From assembly GCA_913065125.1 (NCBI GenBank), contig CAJYAG010000002.1, positions 496,001 to 560,000 of the forward strand: 64,000 nt of DNA. The letters are read 5' to 3'. This DNA comes from an uncultured Flavobacteriaceae bacterium. GTDB lineage: Bacteria; Bacteroidota; Bacteroidia; Flavobacteriales; Flavobacteriaceae. Every line of letters starts with the position of its first letter. Position 1 is the stretch's first letter. A program made the position numbers and the translations under genes. The notes under the pieces were generated by a model. The model saw only the letters and a list, made by a program, of their open reading frames with translations, had not been told where the DNA came from and ran no database searches. Shown here one piece after another: positions 56,340 to 63,973 of this stretch.

Positions 56340-57413
56340 TTATTCAATTATTTTACAATTTTCCATAAATAATTTCTCTCCTTTTTTTTGACCTAATTCT
56401 TTCAAAATATTCCAATCTACACAAGCTTTATCATATTCCTTTAATTTATAATAGCAAAATGCTCTATTATATAAAGATTCAACTAATGTATGATTAGATT
56501 CAAAAGATTTAGTAAAATATTCAATTGCCTTTTTAAATTCGTTATTTTCTATACTTTTAATTCCTAAACTCAAAAATTTGTTTCCATTTGTAATTTGATT
56601 ATAAGTAAGTCCATACAAACCAAGTGCTTGTTCAAATGAATTAGTTAAAAGTCCAACTTTGATACCAAACGATTTCTTTCCTTTTCTGTCCATAATTATC
56701 ACAAAATTGATTATTATGTTTTCAAAATTTTCGAAGCCTTTAATGTCCCAAAGTGAGTAAGAATTATTTAAGGCATTAACTAAAATATTTTCTTGCATTG
56801 ATATCTTTTCACTGTCTCTAAATGTTATTTTAGTTTCAACTTTTTTATTTTTTGTATCTAGTATTATTTTTCCTTTTAATTTTAAATTAATATGTCTTTT
56901 CATTAACATATTATTCAAATACAATTTAATATTATCTTTAAATTTTGGTGTAAAAAAAAAGTTTGCAATTAAATTTTTAGAATCTTTTTTTAATTCTTTT
57001 TGTCTGTGTATAATATTTTCCTTTTTTATTAAATAGTGTCTTTTGAGTTTATCACTTTCTAAACCTTTCATTTCTTCACTAATAACCAAACTGTCTTTTG
57101 TGATTTTTTCAATTTTATAGGAAAAATGTTTTGAGGTTATTAACTTATTATTTTTTAATTTATAATCAAAAGTTGCATTTTTATAGTATTGTGCAGGATA
57201 ATAATCTATATAGAATTTCTTTTTTTGAAAGATCATTTCAAAAGGTTTTATATAGCCTTTATAAATAGGGATTAATTTGCTTCCATCTTTCATTTCAGTT
57301 TTAATTTTCACCCAATTTCCTAAAAATTCCTCTTTTTTAATTTTTTTTTGAGAAAATGAATTAGTTGAAATAAGTAAAAAAGCTGTGAATAAATAAATAA
57401 AAGGTAATTTCAT
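56340..57413 (-). CDS. Cassette 13: exported TPR protein
   Basis: 357 aa with a signal peptide (1-21, TNSFSQ). The first part (about 25-130) is a lipocalin-like EEFLGNWVKIKTEM domain, the middle is beta-rich, and the C-terminal region (about 285-345) has two tetratricopeptide repeats (EFKKAIEYFTKSFESNHTLV, ALY-type RAFCYYKLKEYDKACVDW). Similar two-part proteins occur in flavobacteria without known function. Stop 11 bp from site 13, start 15 bp from site 14. Confidence 0.68.
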   Translation of the reverse strand: MKLPFIYLFTAFLLISTNSFSQKKIKKEEFLGNWVKIKTEMKDGSKLIPIYKGYIKPFEMIFQKKKFYIDYYPAQYYKNATFDYKLKNNKLITSKHFSYKIEKITKDSLVISEEMKGLESDKLKRHYLIKKENIIHRQKELKKDSKNLIANFFFTPKFKDNIKLYLNNMLMKRHINLKLKGKIILDTKNKKVETKITFRDSEKISMQENILVNALNNSYSLWDIKGFENFENIIINFVIIMDRKGKKSFGIKVGLLTNSFEQALGLYGLTYNQITNGNKFLSLGIKSIENNEFKKAIEYFTKSFESNHTLVESLYNRAFCYYKLKEYDKACVDWNILKELGQKKGEKLFMENCKIIE

Positions 57414-57428
57414 TTCTTAATTTTTACC

Positions 57429-57554
57429 AACGTTGTTGTATATGGTTTGTTGCGTAGTTTAAGCAACTAATTTAGTAAATAATTACAGACCAAGAAAGTC
57501 CGCGAGGACTTTCGTAAGTAGGCGAGAAGCCAGCAATAAATTATATATGGTGTT
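57429..57554 (-). repeat. attC-like site 14 (class A)
   Basis: 126 bp; hairpin GAAAGTCC-GCGA-GGACTTTC. Separates cassettes 13 and 14. Confidence 0.87.
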
Positions 57555-57568
57555 GGCAACTGGCTTTT

Positions 57569-58369
57569 TTATTCAGTTCTATTTAAAAATCTTAAATCGT
57601 TCATATTATATTCATTTTCATAAGTTCCTATTTTTTTCAAGTAGTAATATCTTAATCTATAAGAACAAGATTTGTAGTTATTGTGTCCATTTACAGAATA
57701 TTTCAACATCTTAAATGGTTTCAAATCATTTTTTTTAAATTCAAATCCTTTTCCAAAATATTCTATCTTTCTTGAGTATTCATTAAAAGTTTTATTTACG
57801 AGTAATCCTGCAATAATTTCTTTTCCATTTTCAGAGTAAAATAAAGTGTCAATTATTGATTTTTTGTATTGAATTTTTATTGGTAAGTCAATTGCCCAAT
57901 CTCTTTCTATAGAATCGTTGTAGCTTTTTCCATTAAAATATCTCAAAGCTAATTCAGAAGGTCTTTCAATAATTTTTACTCTTAATAAACTATCAATTAG
58001 TTTTTCAAGTTTTACTTTGTCTTTTTTATAAGTTTCATAATTAACTTCTGAACTGTAAGTATATTCTTTTGGTGTAGTTGTTTCAATTATTTTTAAATAA
58101 TATTCATTTCCTATATTTTTTACAATTTGGAATGAAAGAGGAAGACTAATAATTAATAAAATCCAAATATTGGTTTTTCGTATATTTTCCTTAAAGTTAA
58201 ATATAAGTAGAATCAAAGTAGCAAAAAATAAAACTAAAGAAGTAAATCCTAATGTTTCAATTATGTTTCCAAATGCAGAACCACCTTTGTCATTTGCCAA
58301 ATGAATCAAGCACAAAATTATTCCAATTCCAATAATTCCATACAAAGTTTTGATTCCGTATTTTTTCAT
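57569..58369 (-). CDS. Cassette 14: membrane protein of unknown function
   Basis: 266 aa with three membrane helices in the first third (about 8-25, 38-59, 69-86) followed by a soluble domain of about 170 residues. No family recognised. Stop 14 bp from site 14, start 30 bp from site 15. Confidence 0.62.
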   Translation of the reverse strand: MKKYGIKTLYGIIGIGIILCLIHLANDKGGSAFGNIIETLGFTSLVLFFATLILLIFNFKENIRKTNIWILLIISLPLSFQIVKNIGNEYYLKIIETTTPKEYTYSSEVNYETYKKDKVKLEKLIDSLLRVKIIERPSELALRYFNGKSYNDSIERDWAIDLPIKIQYKKSIIDTLFYSENGKEIIAGLLVNKTFNEYSRKIEYFGKGFEFKKNDLKPFKMLKYSVNGHNNYKSCSYRLRYYYLKKIGTYENEYNMNDLRFLNRTE

Positions 58370-58399
58370 TTTTCAGAGTTCAGTTTGGTGCTTGTTGCC

Positions 58400-58522
58400 A
58401 ACGTGTTTGTATATGGTTTGTTGCGTGGTTAAGCACGTAATTTAGCAAATAAAAACCGAATAGAAAATCCGCGAGGATTTTCGTAAGTAGGCTAGAACCA
58501 GCAATAAATTATATATGTTGTT
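58400..58522 (-). repeat. attC-like site 15 (class A)
   Basis: 123 bp; hairpin GAAAATCC-GCGA-GGATTTTC. Separates cassettes 14 and 15. Confidence 0.87.
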
Positions 58523-58583
58523 GTAGTGCGTTTTTTTCATTCCGTTTATGTTTTTCAATTCAGATTATGTTCCGCTTTATATT

Positions 58584-59075
58584 TTATTTTAGTTCCATTT
58601 CATTAATATTTTTGTCAATTCTTTTCCAGTCAGTTCCGATAAAATTCCGTTCGTCATAATTTTCCGAAAATACCAGATAAAAATACTTGGTCAAATAATA
58701 GACTTCAGCGTTTCGTTTTGCATATCCTAAAGCTCCAATATCTTTCATTTGAAATTCAACTTTATGATTTTCTTTATTTTCATTAATCAACTCAACAGTT
58801 TGAGTTTTCCAAGTTGCAACATTGAATAAAATTTTTAAAGGATTCAAGTAAATCAGCCCAATGATTGTCAAAATTGGAATTACCTTTCTTAAAATCGGTT
58901 CAGATAAATTCCGATTAGCTTTAAATTCCATTATGAGCAAAGGAATTGGTAAAGTCATAATTCCGTAATAAATAATTGATTTTAGAATTTCGATTTTGGT
59001 TTGAAATAAGTCGAAAATATCCAATAAAAAAAGTGACAAAATTATGTAAAATGTTATTCGGATTATTTTCAACAT
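58584..59075 (-). CDS. Cassette 15: small membrane protein
   Basis: 163 aa with three membrane helices (about 5-22, 33-50, 64-86) and a short soluble tail. No family recognised. The distance from its stop to the site (61 bp) is longer than in other cassettes. Confidence 0.6.
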   Translation of the reverse strand: MLKIIRITFYIILSLFLLDIFDLFQTKIEILKSIIYYGIMTLPIPLLIMEFKANRNLSEPILRKVIPILTIIGLIYLNPLKILFNVATWKTQTVELINENKENHKVEFQMKDIGALGYAKRNAEVYYLTKYFYLVFSENYDERNFIGTDWKRIDKNINEMELK

Positions 59076-59100
59076 ATCGGTTTTTTCTCAAATGCACTAC

Positions 59101-59225
59101 AACGTGTTTGTGTTATGATTTGTTGCGGTTAAAAGTGCTTTACACTTTCCGCCGTTGCGGAAAGATAATTAATTCGCGTGAATTCCGATGAAGGAATTCC
59201 GCAGCAATTAATTATACACGGTGTT
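59101..59225 (-). repeat. attC-like site 16 (class B)
   Basis: 125 bp; class B, with the second hairpin changed to GAATTCC-GATGAA-GGAATTC, both arms shortened together. Separates cassettes 15 and 16. Confidence 0.87.
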
Positions 59226-59233
59226 GTAAGTAG

Positions 59234-60256
59234 TTATTTTGATATTTTGAATTTATTTCTGTTTGATATTCTTTTAAATAAAGATATTCCAACATTTAAA
59301 TCAGAACTACCATCGATTTCTGTTATTTTTTTATGATTAACTTGAATTTCATTTATTTCACTTTCAATATATTTAGGATAGTTGTTTTTTCTTTTAACAA
59401 TAATTTTGGTTGACATCTTTAATGGGATTTGATTCAATCTGCATAAAAGTATTTCATTACGAATAACTCCTAACGGTTCTATCACAACTTCTGAATTTTG
59501 GAATTTATATTCCAAATAACTATCATTAATTAATTGAAATAATGAATGGCAATAGTCCAAAATGAAGTCTATATATTCAACAACCATGTTTGGATGAATT
59601 ATAGATATATTTTCTACTCCATGTGCAATAGCATTTCTTCTTTCTGATAAGTCATCTATTATACTAAAAAGCACTTTAGATTTTTGGTTTTTAATATCTA
59701 AAAATTCTAATTCTAGTCTTTCTTTTAGAGGTGAATAAAGTCTTATTTGATTAGATAGATTGTTAATTCCTACATTTTTGAAGAACTCATTTATAGTATT
59801 ATGTCTAAAGTTTGATTTATGCTGTGTAAATACTTTTGGATATAATTTTGGATTATTGTTTGATAAGTTATTATTCAAAACCTCTATTAATTCTTTTGAA
59901 TCTATATTTTTGTTTTTTGCTAATGAAAGATTCATTAATAATTCAGAGTTTTTCTGAATATTATTATCTTTAATTACTTGAGGAAGTGTTTCATATTTAT
60001 CTGATTTATTTGAAAGTTCTGTCAGATATTGTGCTAATAAATTTTCTATAAATCGTTCTAGAAAACCATATAGAGTAATAATATAAGAGTTATAATTATA
60101 TATCTTTTTTTTAGCGATATTGAATTCAATATAGTCGTCACCCAGAGTATTGTTTTTCTTTAAATCATTTAATAATTTCGAAGTTGTTAATTGAGAGTTT
60201 ATAAATTCTTTTAGTGATATAAGTTCACTTTCCAATAAATTATAACTACTTCTCAT
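59234..60256 (-). CDS. Cassette 16: HEPN-domain protein (MAE_28990-like)
   Basis: 340 aa, largely helical, with RNAIAH at residues 207-212 in SERRNAIAHGVENIS, the RX4H core of HEPN ribonucleases, and the context (LFSIIDDLSERRNAIAHG) of the MAE_28990/RiboL-PSP group of predicted toxins. The C-terminal about 80 residues are beta-rich. It overlaps the DUF262 gene by 11 bp and is second in the pair. Likely an RNA-cleaving effector of a defence or abortive infection module. Confidence 0.8.
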   Translation of the reverse strand: MRSSYNLLESELISLKEFINSQLTTSKLLNDLKKNNTLGDDYIEFNIAKKKIYNYNSYIITLYGFLERFIENLLAQYLTELSNKSDKYETLPQVIKDNNIQKNSELLMNLSLAKNKNIDSKELIEVLNNNLSNNNPKLYPKVFTQHKSNFRHNTINEFFKNVGINNLSNQIRLYSPLKERLELEFLDIKNQKSKVLFSIIDDLSERRNAIAHGVENISIIHPNMVVEYIDFILDYCHSLFQLINDSYLEYKFQNSEVVIEPLGVIRNEILLCRLNQIPLKMSTKIIVKRKNNYPKYIESEINEIQVNHKKITEIDGSSDLNVGISLFKRISNRNKFKISK

Positions 60257-61457
60257 CTATAAAACTGTTAAAGAAATTGTTTAAAAGCTCAATTCTTTCT
60301 GTAACCTTTGTTTTATTGGTATCTCTACCTTTAAATGTTTCATAATTATCAATATGAAAAGCTTTAGTAGCTTGAATAATTTCTTCTTTTTTTGAAATAA
60401 GAATTTCACTTTTATCAACGAATTTCGAAAGAACTTGCATTAAAGGATCATAAAGTATTTTTGTAGGTCTTTCATAGTGAAACCAAACGCCTTCTCTACT
60501 TCTATGAAGCCAAAATGCTTTTTTTTCAAAAATATCAAAAGCTAGTTTGGTTGTGCTTTTAAATAGTGTTTCCAAATGCTCTAATACTTCATCACGAAAA
60601 CTTTCATTACCAGCTTTTAAAAATTCATCAAGAAATATCTCCATTGTATTACCTTGCCATCCTTCAATCTGTCTGTAAGCAATGAATCGTAAACATAATT
60701 CTGCGTCTGACATATCCTTGTAATAGATATTTTCTATAACTTCTTGTCTCGGTTCATTAGTTTGAATTTCATGTTGGTCAGGTTCAGGAATATCCCAAAG
60801 CTTACAAAAATGTTCATCTCTAGCTATTCTGATTGTAAGTGTATTTAATTTACCTGGATAAAGTGCATTTCTTATCTCTTGAGCTTTTAATTTTTCTCCT
60901 CCACTATTTATTCTTTCGAAAACTAATTGCTTTAAGCGGTTAGCTTCTCTTTCAGTTTTTGCGGTTTCTTGTAAAAGTATTATGGAAGAAATATACCTTC
61001 TGTCAATTCCTTTCCTTATTTGTTCAGGCAGATTTGAGTATTTATAACCATTTAATTCAGACCATTCTACCAAGTCTTGTAATTCAAACTCATCTTTGTA
61101 AAATTGAGATATAGCAGTTAATCTTTGTAAACCATCCATAACTTCATAAACAGAATATTCTTTTTCGTACAAAAAAATGGGTGGAATAGGAACATTCATA
61201 ATAAATGATTCTATTAATCTAGATTTTCTTTTTTTATCCCATCTATGTCTTCTTTGAAATTCTGGGTTTAATATATAATCAGGGCTTTCAACTAATGATA
61301 AGATAGTATTTAAAGGATATCTTGCTTGTTCAGTTATTATTCGAACTTCTCCTTTTGAATATTTCTCGTTGATATCCTCATCACTATGTTTTCTTTTGAT
61401 AAAGTTGTCAGTATCAAAAAGTTGAAGCTGTTCTTCTGAATGTAAATTTATACTCAT
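60246..61457 (-). CDS. Cassette 16: DUF262 (GmrS/ParB-like) protein
   Basis: 403 aa. The N-terminal DUF262 domain shows NPEFQRRHRW (64-73) and MDGLQRLTAI (107-116), the QRxxRW and DGxQR signatures of the ParB/sulfiredoxin-like NTPase-nuclease fold found in GmrSD and many defence systems. There is no DUF1524 nuclease at the C-terminus; the neighbour HEPN protein may supply that role. First gene of the cassette, 23 bp from site 17. Confidence 0.88.
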   Translation of the reverse strand: MSINLHSEEQLQLFDTDNFIKRKHSDEDINEKYSKGEVRIITEQARYPLNTILSLVESPDYILNPEFQRRHRWDKKRKSRLIESFIMNVPIPPIFLYEKEYSVYEVMDGLQRLTAISQFYKDEFELQDLVEWSELNGYKYSNLPEQIRKGIDRRYISSIILLQETAKTEREANRLKQLVFERINSGGEKLKAQEIRNALYPGKLNTLTIRIARDEHFCKLWDIPEPDQHEIQTNEPRQEVIENIYYKDMSDAELCLRFIAYRQIEGWQGNTMEIFLDEFLKAGNESFRDEVLEHLETLFKSTTKLAFDIFEKKAFWLHRSREGVWFHYERPTKILYDPLMQVLSKFVDKSEILISKKEEIIQATKAFHIDNYETFKGRDTNKTKVTERIELLNNFFNSFIDEK

Positions 61458-61480
61458 TAGTGTTTTTTTTAATTACTTAC

Positions 61481-61607
61481 AACGTGTTTGTGTATGGTTA
61501 GTTGCGTGTTTAAGCAACTAATTTAGTAAACAAAAACGAACGCGAGAAAATTCCGAAGGAATTTTCCAAATAAACAACGACCAAAGCAATTAATTATACA
61601 CGTTGTT
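61481..61607 (-). repeat. attC-like site 17 (class C)
   Basis: 127 bp; hairpin GAAAATTCC-GAA-GGAATTTTC. Separates cassettes 16 and 17. Confidence 0.86.
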
Positions 61608-61621
61608 GCCATTAGTACTTT

Positions 61622-62344
61622 TTATCTCATAAGGTTTTTCAATTCCGAAATCGAATAAGCAGGCTTTTGCTTGTGCAACATAGCGTGACAATTCGGACAA
61701 ACTGGAATCAAGTCCGTTTTCGGATTCACAGAGTACTCTTTTCCAATTGTTGATATGTCGATTATATGATGCACGTGAATAAAATTCCTTCCTAAATCGC
61801 CAAATTTTTGTTCAAAATTAAAATCACAAACTTGACAGTTTAATCCGAAATGTTCAATACATTCTTGACGTGCTAATTGATTTCTTTCGTAACTATTTAC
61901 AGTAACTTGTCTTGTTTTACCTTCCGAATAGTTTATATCAGCATCAACTTCATTCGGGAAAACAGTTTCTCCAAAATCATCTTTTACTATTTCGTAAAAT
62001 TTTTCATAAATCTTTCTTCCTGTCTTTACAGAAGCACCAGAAACTTCTTCATAATATTCTATATGCTGGTAAAGAGAAAGTAAAGCTGTTTTTAATCCAC
62101 TAACACCATTTTCATTATAAATCCGTTCGAGATAATATTCCGTTCCATATGAGTTAATTGTTCGCGTGAATAATTTTCCTTGGATTAGATTTGAATAAGC
62201 ATAAATATAATCAAGTCCAGAACTTTTTTTCATTCCCATACTTGTAAGGGATTCAGTTCCTTCGTTTAAAGACATTTGATTCAGGTAAATCTTTTTTCCA
62301 AGTTCAAATGCCTTATGAATTTGTTCATTCGTAATTTTTCCCAT
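61622..62344 (-). CDS. Cassette 17: HNH endonuclease
   Basis: 240 aa. The C-terminal HNH domain is complete: CQVCDF (170-175) and CPNCH (216-220) as zinc knuckles, and HVHHI (190-194) with NPKTDLIPV before the second knuckle. The N-terminal 130 residues have no recognised family and probably recognise DNA. Such proteins include McrA-like type IV restriction enzymes, so a role in defence against foreign DNA is likely. Stop 14 bp from site 17. Confidence 0.85.
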   Translation of the reverse strand: MGKITNEQIHKAFELGKKIYLNQMSLNEGTESLTSMGMKKSSGLDYIYAYSNLIQGKLFTRTINSYGTEYYLERIYNENGVSGLKTALLSLYQHIEYYEEVSGASVKTGRKIYEKFYEIVKDDFGETVFPNEVDADINYSEGKTRQVTVNSYERNQLARQECIEHFGLNCQVCDFNFEQKFGDLGRNFIHVHHIIDISTIGKEYSVNPKTDLIPVCPNCHAMLHKQKPAYSISELKNLMR

Positions 62345-62374
62345 TCAGTTCGAGTGTTTTTGGGTATTAATGGC

Positions 62375-62498
62375 AACGTGTTTGTATAAGAATAGTGCGG
62401 CTTTGTGTGCGAGGATTTTCCGCAGGAAAATCAGACGTAACAAAAGTGCACGGACTCTTGATTAAGCACTAAAATAAGCATTATTTTTATACGGTGTT
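62375..62498 (-). repeat. attC-like site 18 (class C)
   Basis: 124 bp; hairpin GATTTTCC-GCA-GGAAAATC, related to site 5. Separates cassettes 17 and 18. Confidence 0.83.
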
Positions 62499-62510
62499 GT
62501 GCGTTCGTTT

Positions 62511-63104
62511 TTATTGTATCCAAGATTCTTTACACCAATCAACTACTTTTAAATTTTCATCCAATTTTATTATTACATTACTTCCATATTCAGAATCATT
62601 TTTGTTGATTGCAAGTCGTACAAAATAAAATCCTTTAAATTTTACTGAAGGTTCAACAGCAAAGTTAAACTTATGGGGGAAAACAGAATGCCAAATTTTG
62701 TCTGCGTAAAAGTTGATAAATCCGCCACGTAATTTTTTATATTTTAATTTTTTTCGATACTTGAAATTATCTGGGATTTTTAACTTTTCGGGATAATTTT
62801 TTTCAAATCCGATTTCTGTTTTCTTTAATTGGTCGTTTATTTTATCAATGTCGGAAAAGTCAATTTTAATAGAATCATTATTCTGGTTATGTTTCCCAAT
62901 TTTACAATAATGAAATGTTGAAATTATAATTCCTGCTTGTTTTTCTCCATAACTTTTAATTTTTCCGTCAAATCTTATTCTTTTTCCTTTATTTTCTTTC
63001 GAGAATTTTTGAGCATAAAAATCAACCGCAACTTGTTCAGGATTTTGTCCAAAACAAATTGAAATATTAAAAATCAACAATATTAGAATTAAAAATAATT
63101 TCAT
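62511..63104 (-). CDS. Cassette 18: exported protein of unknown function
   Basis: 197 aa with a signal peptide (1-19, CFGQ). Basic, with no family recognised. Stop 12 bp from site 18, start about 100 bp from site 19; the leader may hold its own promoter. Confidence 0.62.
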   Translation of the reverse strand: MKLFLILILLIFNISICFGQNPEQVAVDFYAQKFSKENKGKRIRFDGKIKSYGEKQAGIIISTFHYCKIGKHNQNNDSIKIDFSDIDKINDQLKKTEIGFEKNYPEKLKIPDNFKYRKKLKYKKLRGGFINFYADKIWHSVFPHKFNFAVEPSVKFKGFYFVRLAINKNDSEYGSNVIIKLDENLKVVDWCKESWIQ

Positions 63105-63208
63105 TTTTTTATCTTATTCTCAAAATTATTTCAATTCCGTTATTCATAAAAGTTAAATTGAGTGAACGATGTTTTTCAATTAGTTAACGAGTTTCTTAAA
63201 TGACGCAC

Positions 63209-63332
63209 AACGGTTTGTGTATGGTTAGTTGCGTGGTGCGGTTTAAAATTAGCAAATAAAAACCGAACCAAGAAAAAACGAGAGTTTTTTCGTAAGTAAG
63301 CGATGACTAAGCAATTAATTTTACACGTTGTT
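63209..63332 (-). repeat. attC-like site 19 (class A, GAGA loop)
   Basis: 124 bp; hairpin GAAAAAAC-GAGA-GTTTTTTC, a compensated version of the class A hairpin. Separates cassettes 18 and 19. Confidence 0.85.
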
Positions 63333-63849
63333 GGCGTGTCGTAATATTTTAAGTGATTTACTCAAAAACATAATTTAAAACTAAAAACTTCTCAGATAAA
63401 ATGTATTGTTGGTAGTTAATTTTTTTAATAAACAGCTTTTCCATTTAACCAGCAAACTTGCTCAAAAAGATAATTTAAAACTAAAAAGGTTTCAGGTAAA
63501 AATGTATTGTTGGTAGTTGATTTTTTTAATAAATAGCTTTTTCATTTAATCCGCAAACCTGCTCAAAAATATGATTTGAAACTAAAAATTTCTCAGGTAA
63601 AATGTATTGTTGGTAGTTGGTTTTTTAATAAATAACTTTTTTCATTTCATTGGCAAAATTGTTCAAAAACATAAATTGAAACTAAAAAGCTTTCAGGTAA
63701 AAATGTATTGTTGGTAGTTATTATTTGATAAATAACATTTTCATTTAAACGGCAAACATGCTTAAAATTATAATTAAAAACTAAAAAGATCTAAGGGAAA
63801 ATCCGTGAATGGTAGTTGAGGTTTTGAATTTGAAGATTTATGCACGCCT
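63333..63849. other. Cassette 19: gene-less tandem-repeat cassette
   Basis: 517 bp between two sites with matching ends (GGCGTGT... and ...CACGCC) and no gene of normal length. Nearly all of it is the 100-bp tandem repeat listed separately. Confidence 0.7.
63356..63822 (-). repeat. Five tandem copies of a 100-bp unit
   Basis: The marker TGTATTGTTGGTAG recurs at 63402, 63503, 63603 and 63704 (period 101, 100, 101) with a fifth, decayed copy near 63803. On the minus strand several units begin an open frame: unit 2 reads MKKLFIKKINYQQYIFT and unit 1 MEKLFIKKINYQQYI followed by 13 more residues; units 3 and 4 are frameshifted. Confidence 0.8.
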
Positions 63850-63973
63850 AACGTGTTTGTATAAGATTAGTTGCGTGTTTTAAGCACTAAAGTTAGCAAA
63901 TAAATCACAGATAGAAAGTCCGCGAGGACTTTCGTAAGTAGACTAAAACCAGCAATTAGTTTTATACGGTGTT
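63850..63973 (-). repeat. attC-like site 20 (class A)
   Basis: 124 bp; hairpin GAAAGTCC-GCGA-GGACTTTC. Followed by the tag GTTGTAGGTAGTT of cassette 20, which runs past the end of the window, so the array continues. Confidence 0.87.

Noticed and set aside
63356-63822. CRISPR or retron RNA in the tandem repeat
   Set aside because: Units are directly adjacent without spacers, and there is no reverse transcriptase nearby.
44045-63973. CRISPR array
   Set aside because: Repeats are about 125 bp and separated by genes of very different lengths; no short unique spacers and no cas genes.
44045-63973. MITE or transposon-end repeats
   Set aside because: Units differ at their ends but each is self-complementary, genes are in one direction with stops at fixed distance, and I see no target duplications.
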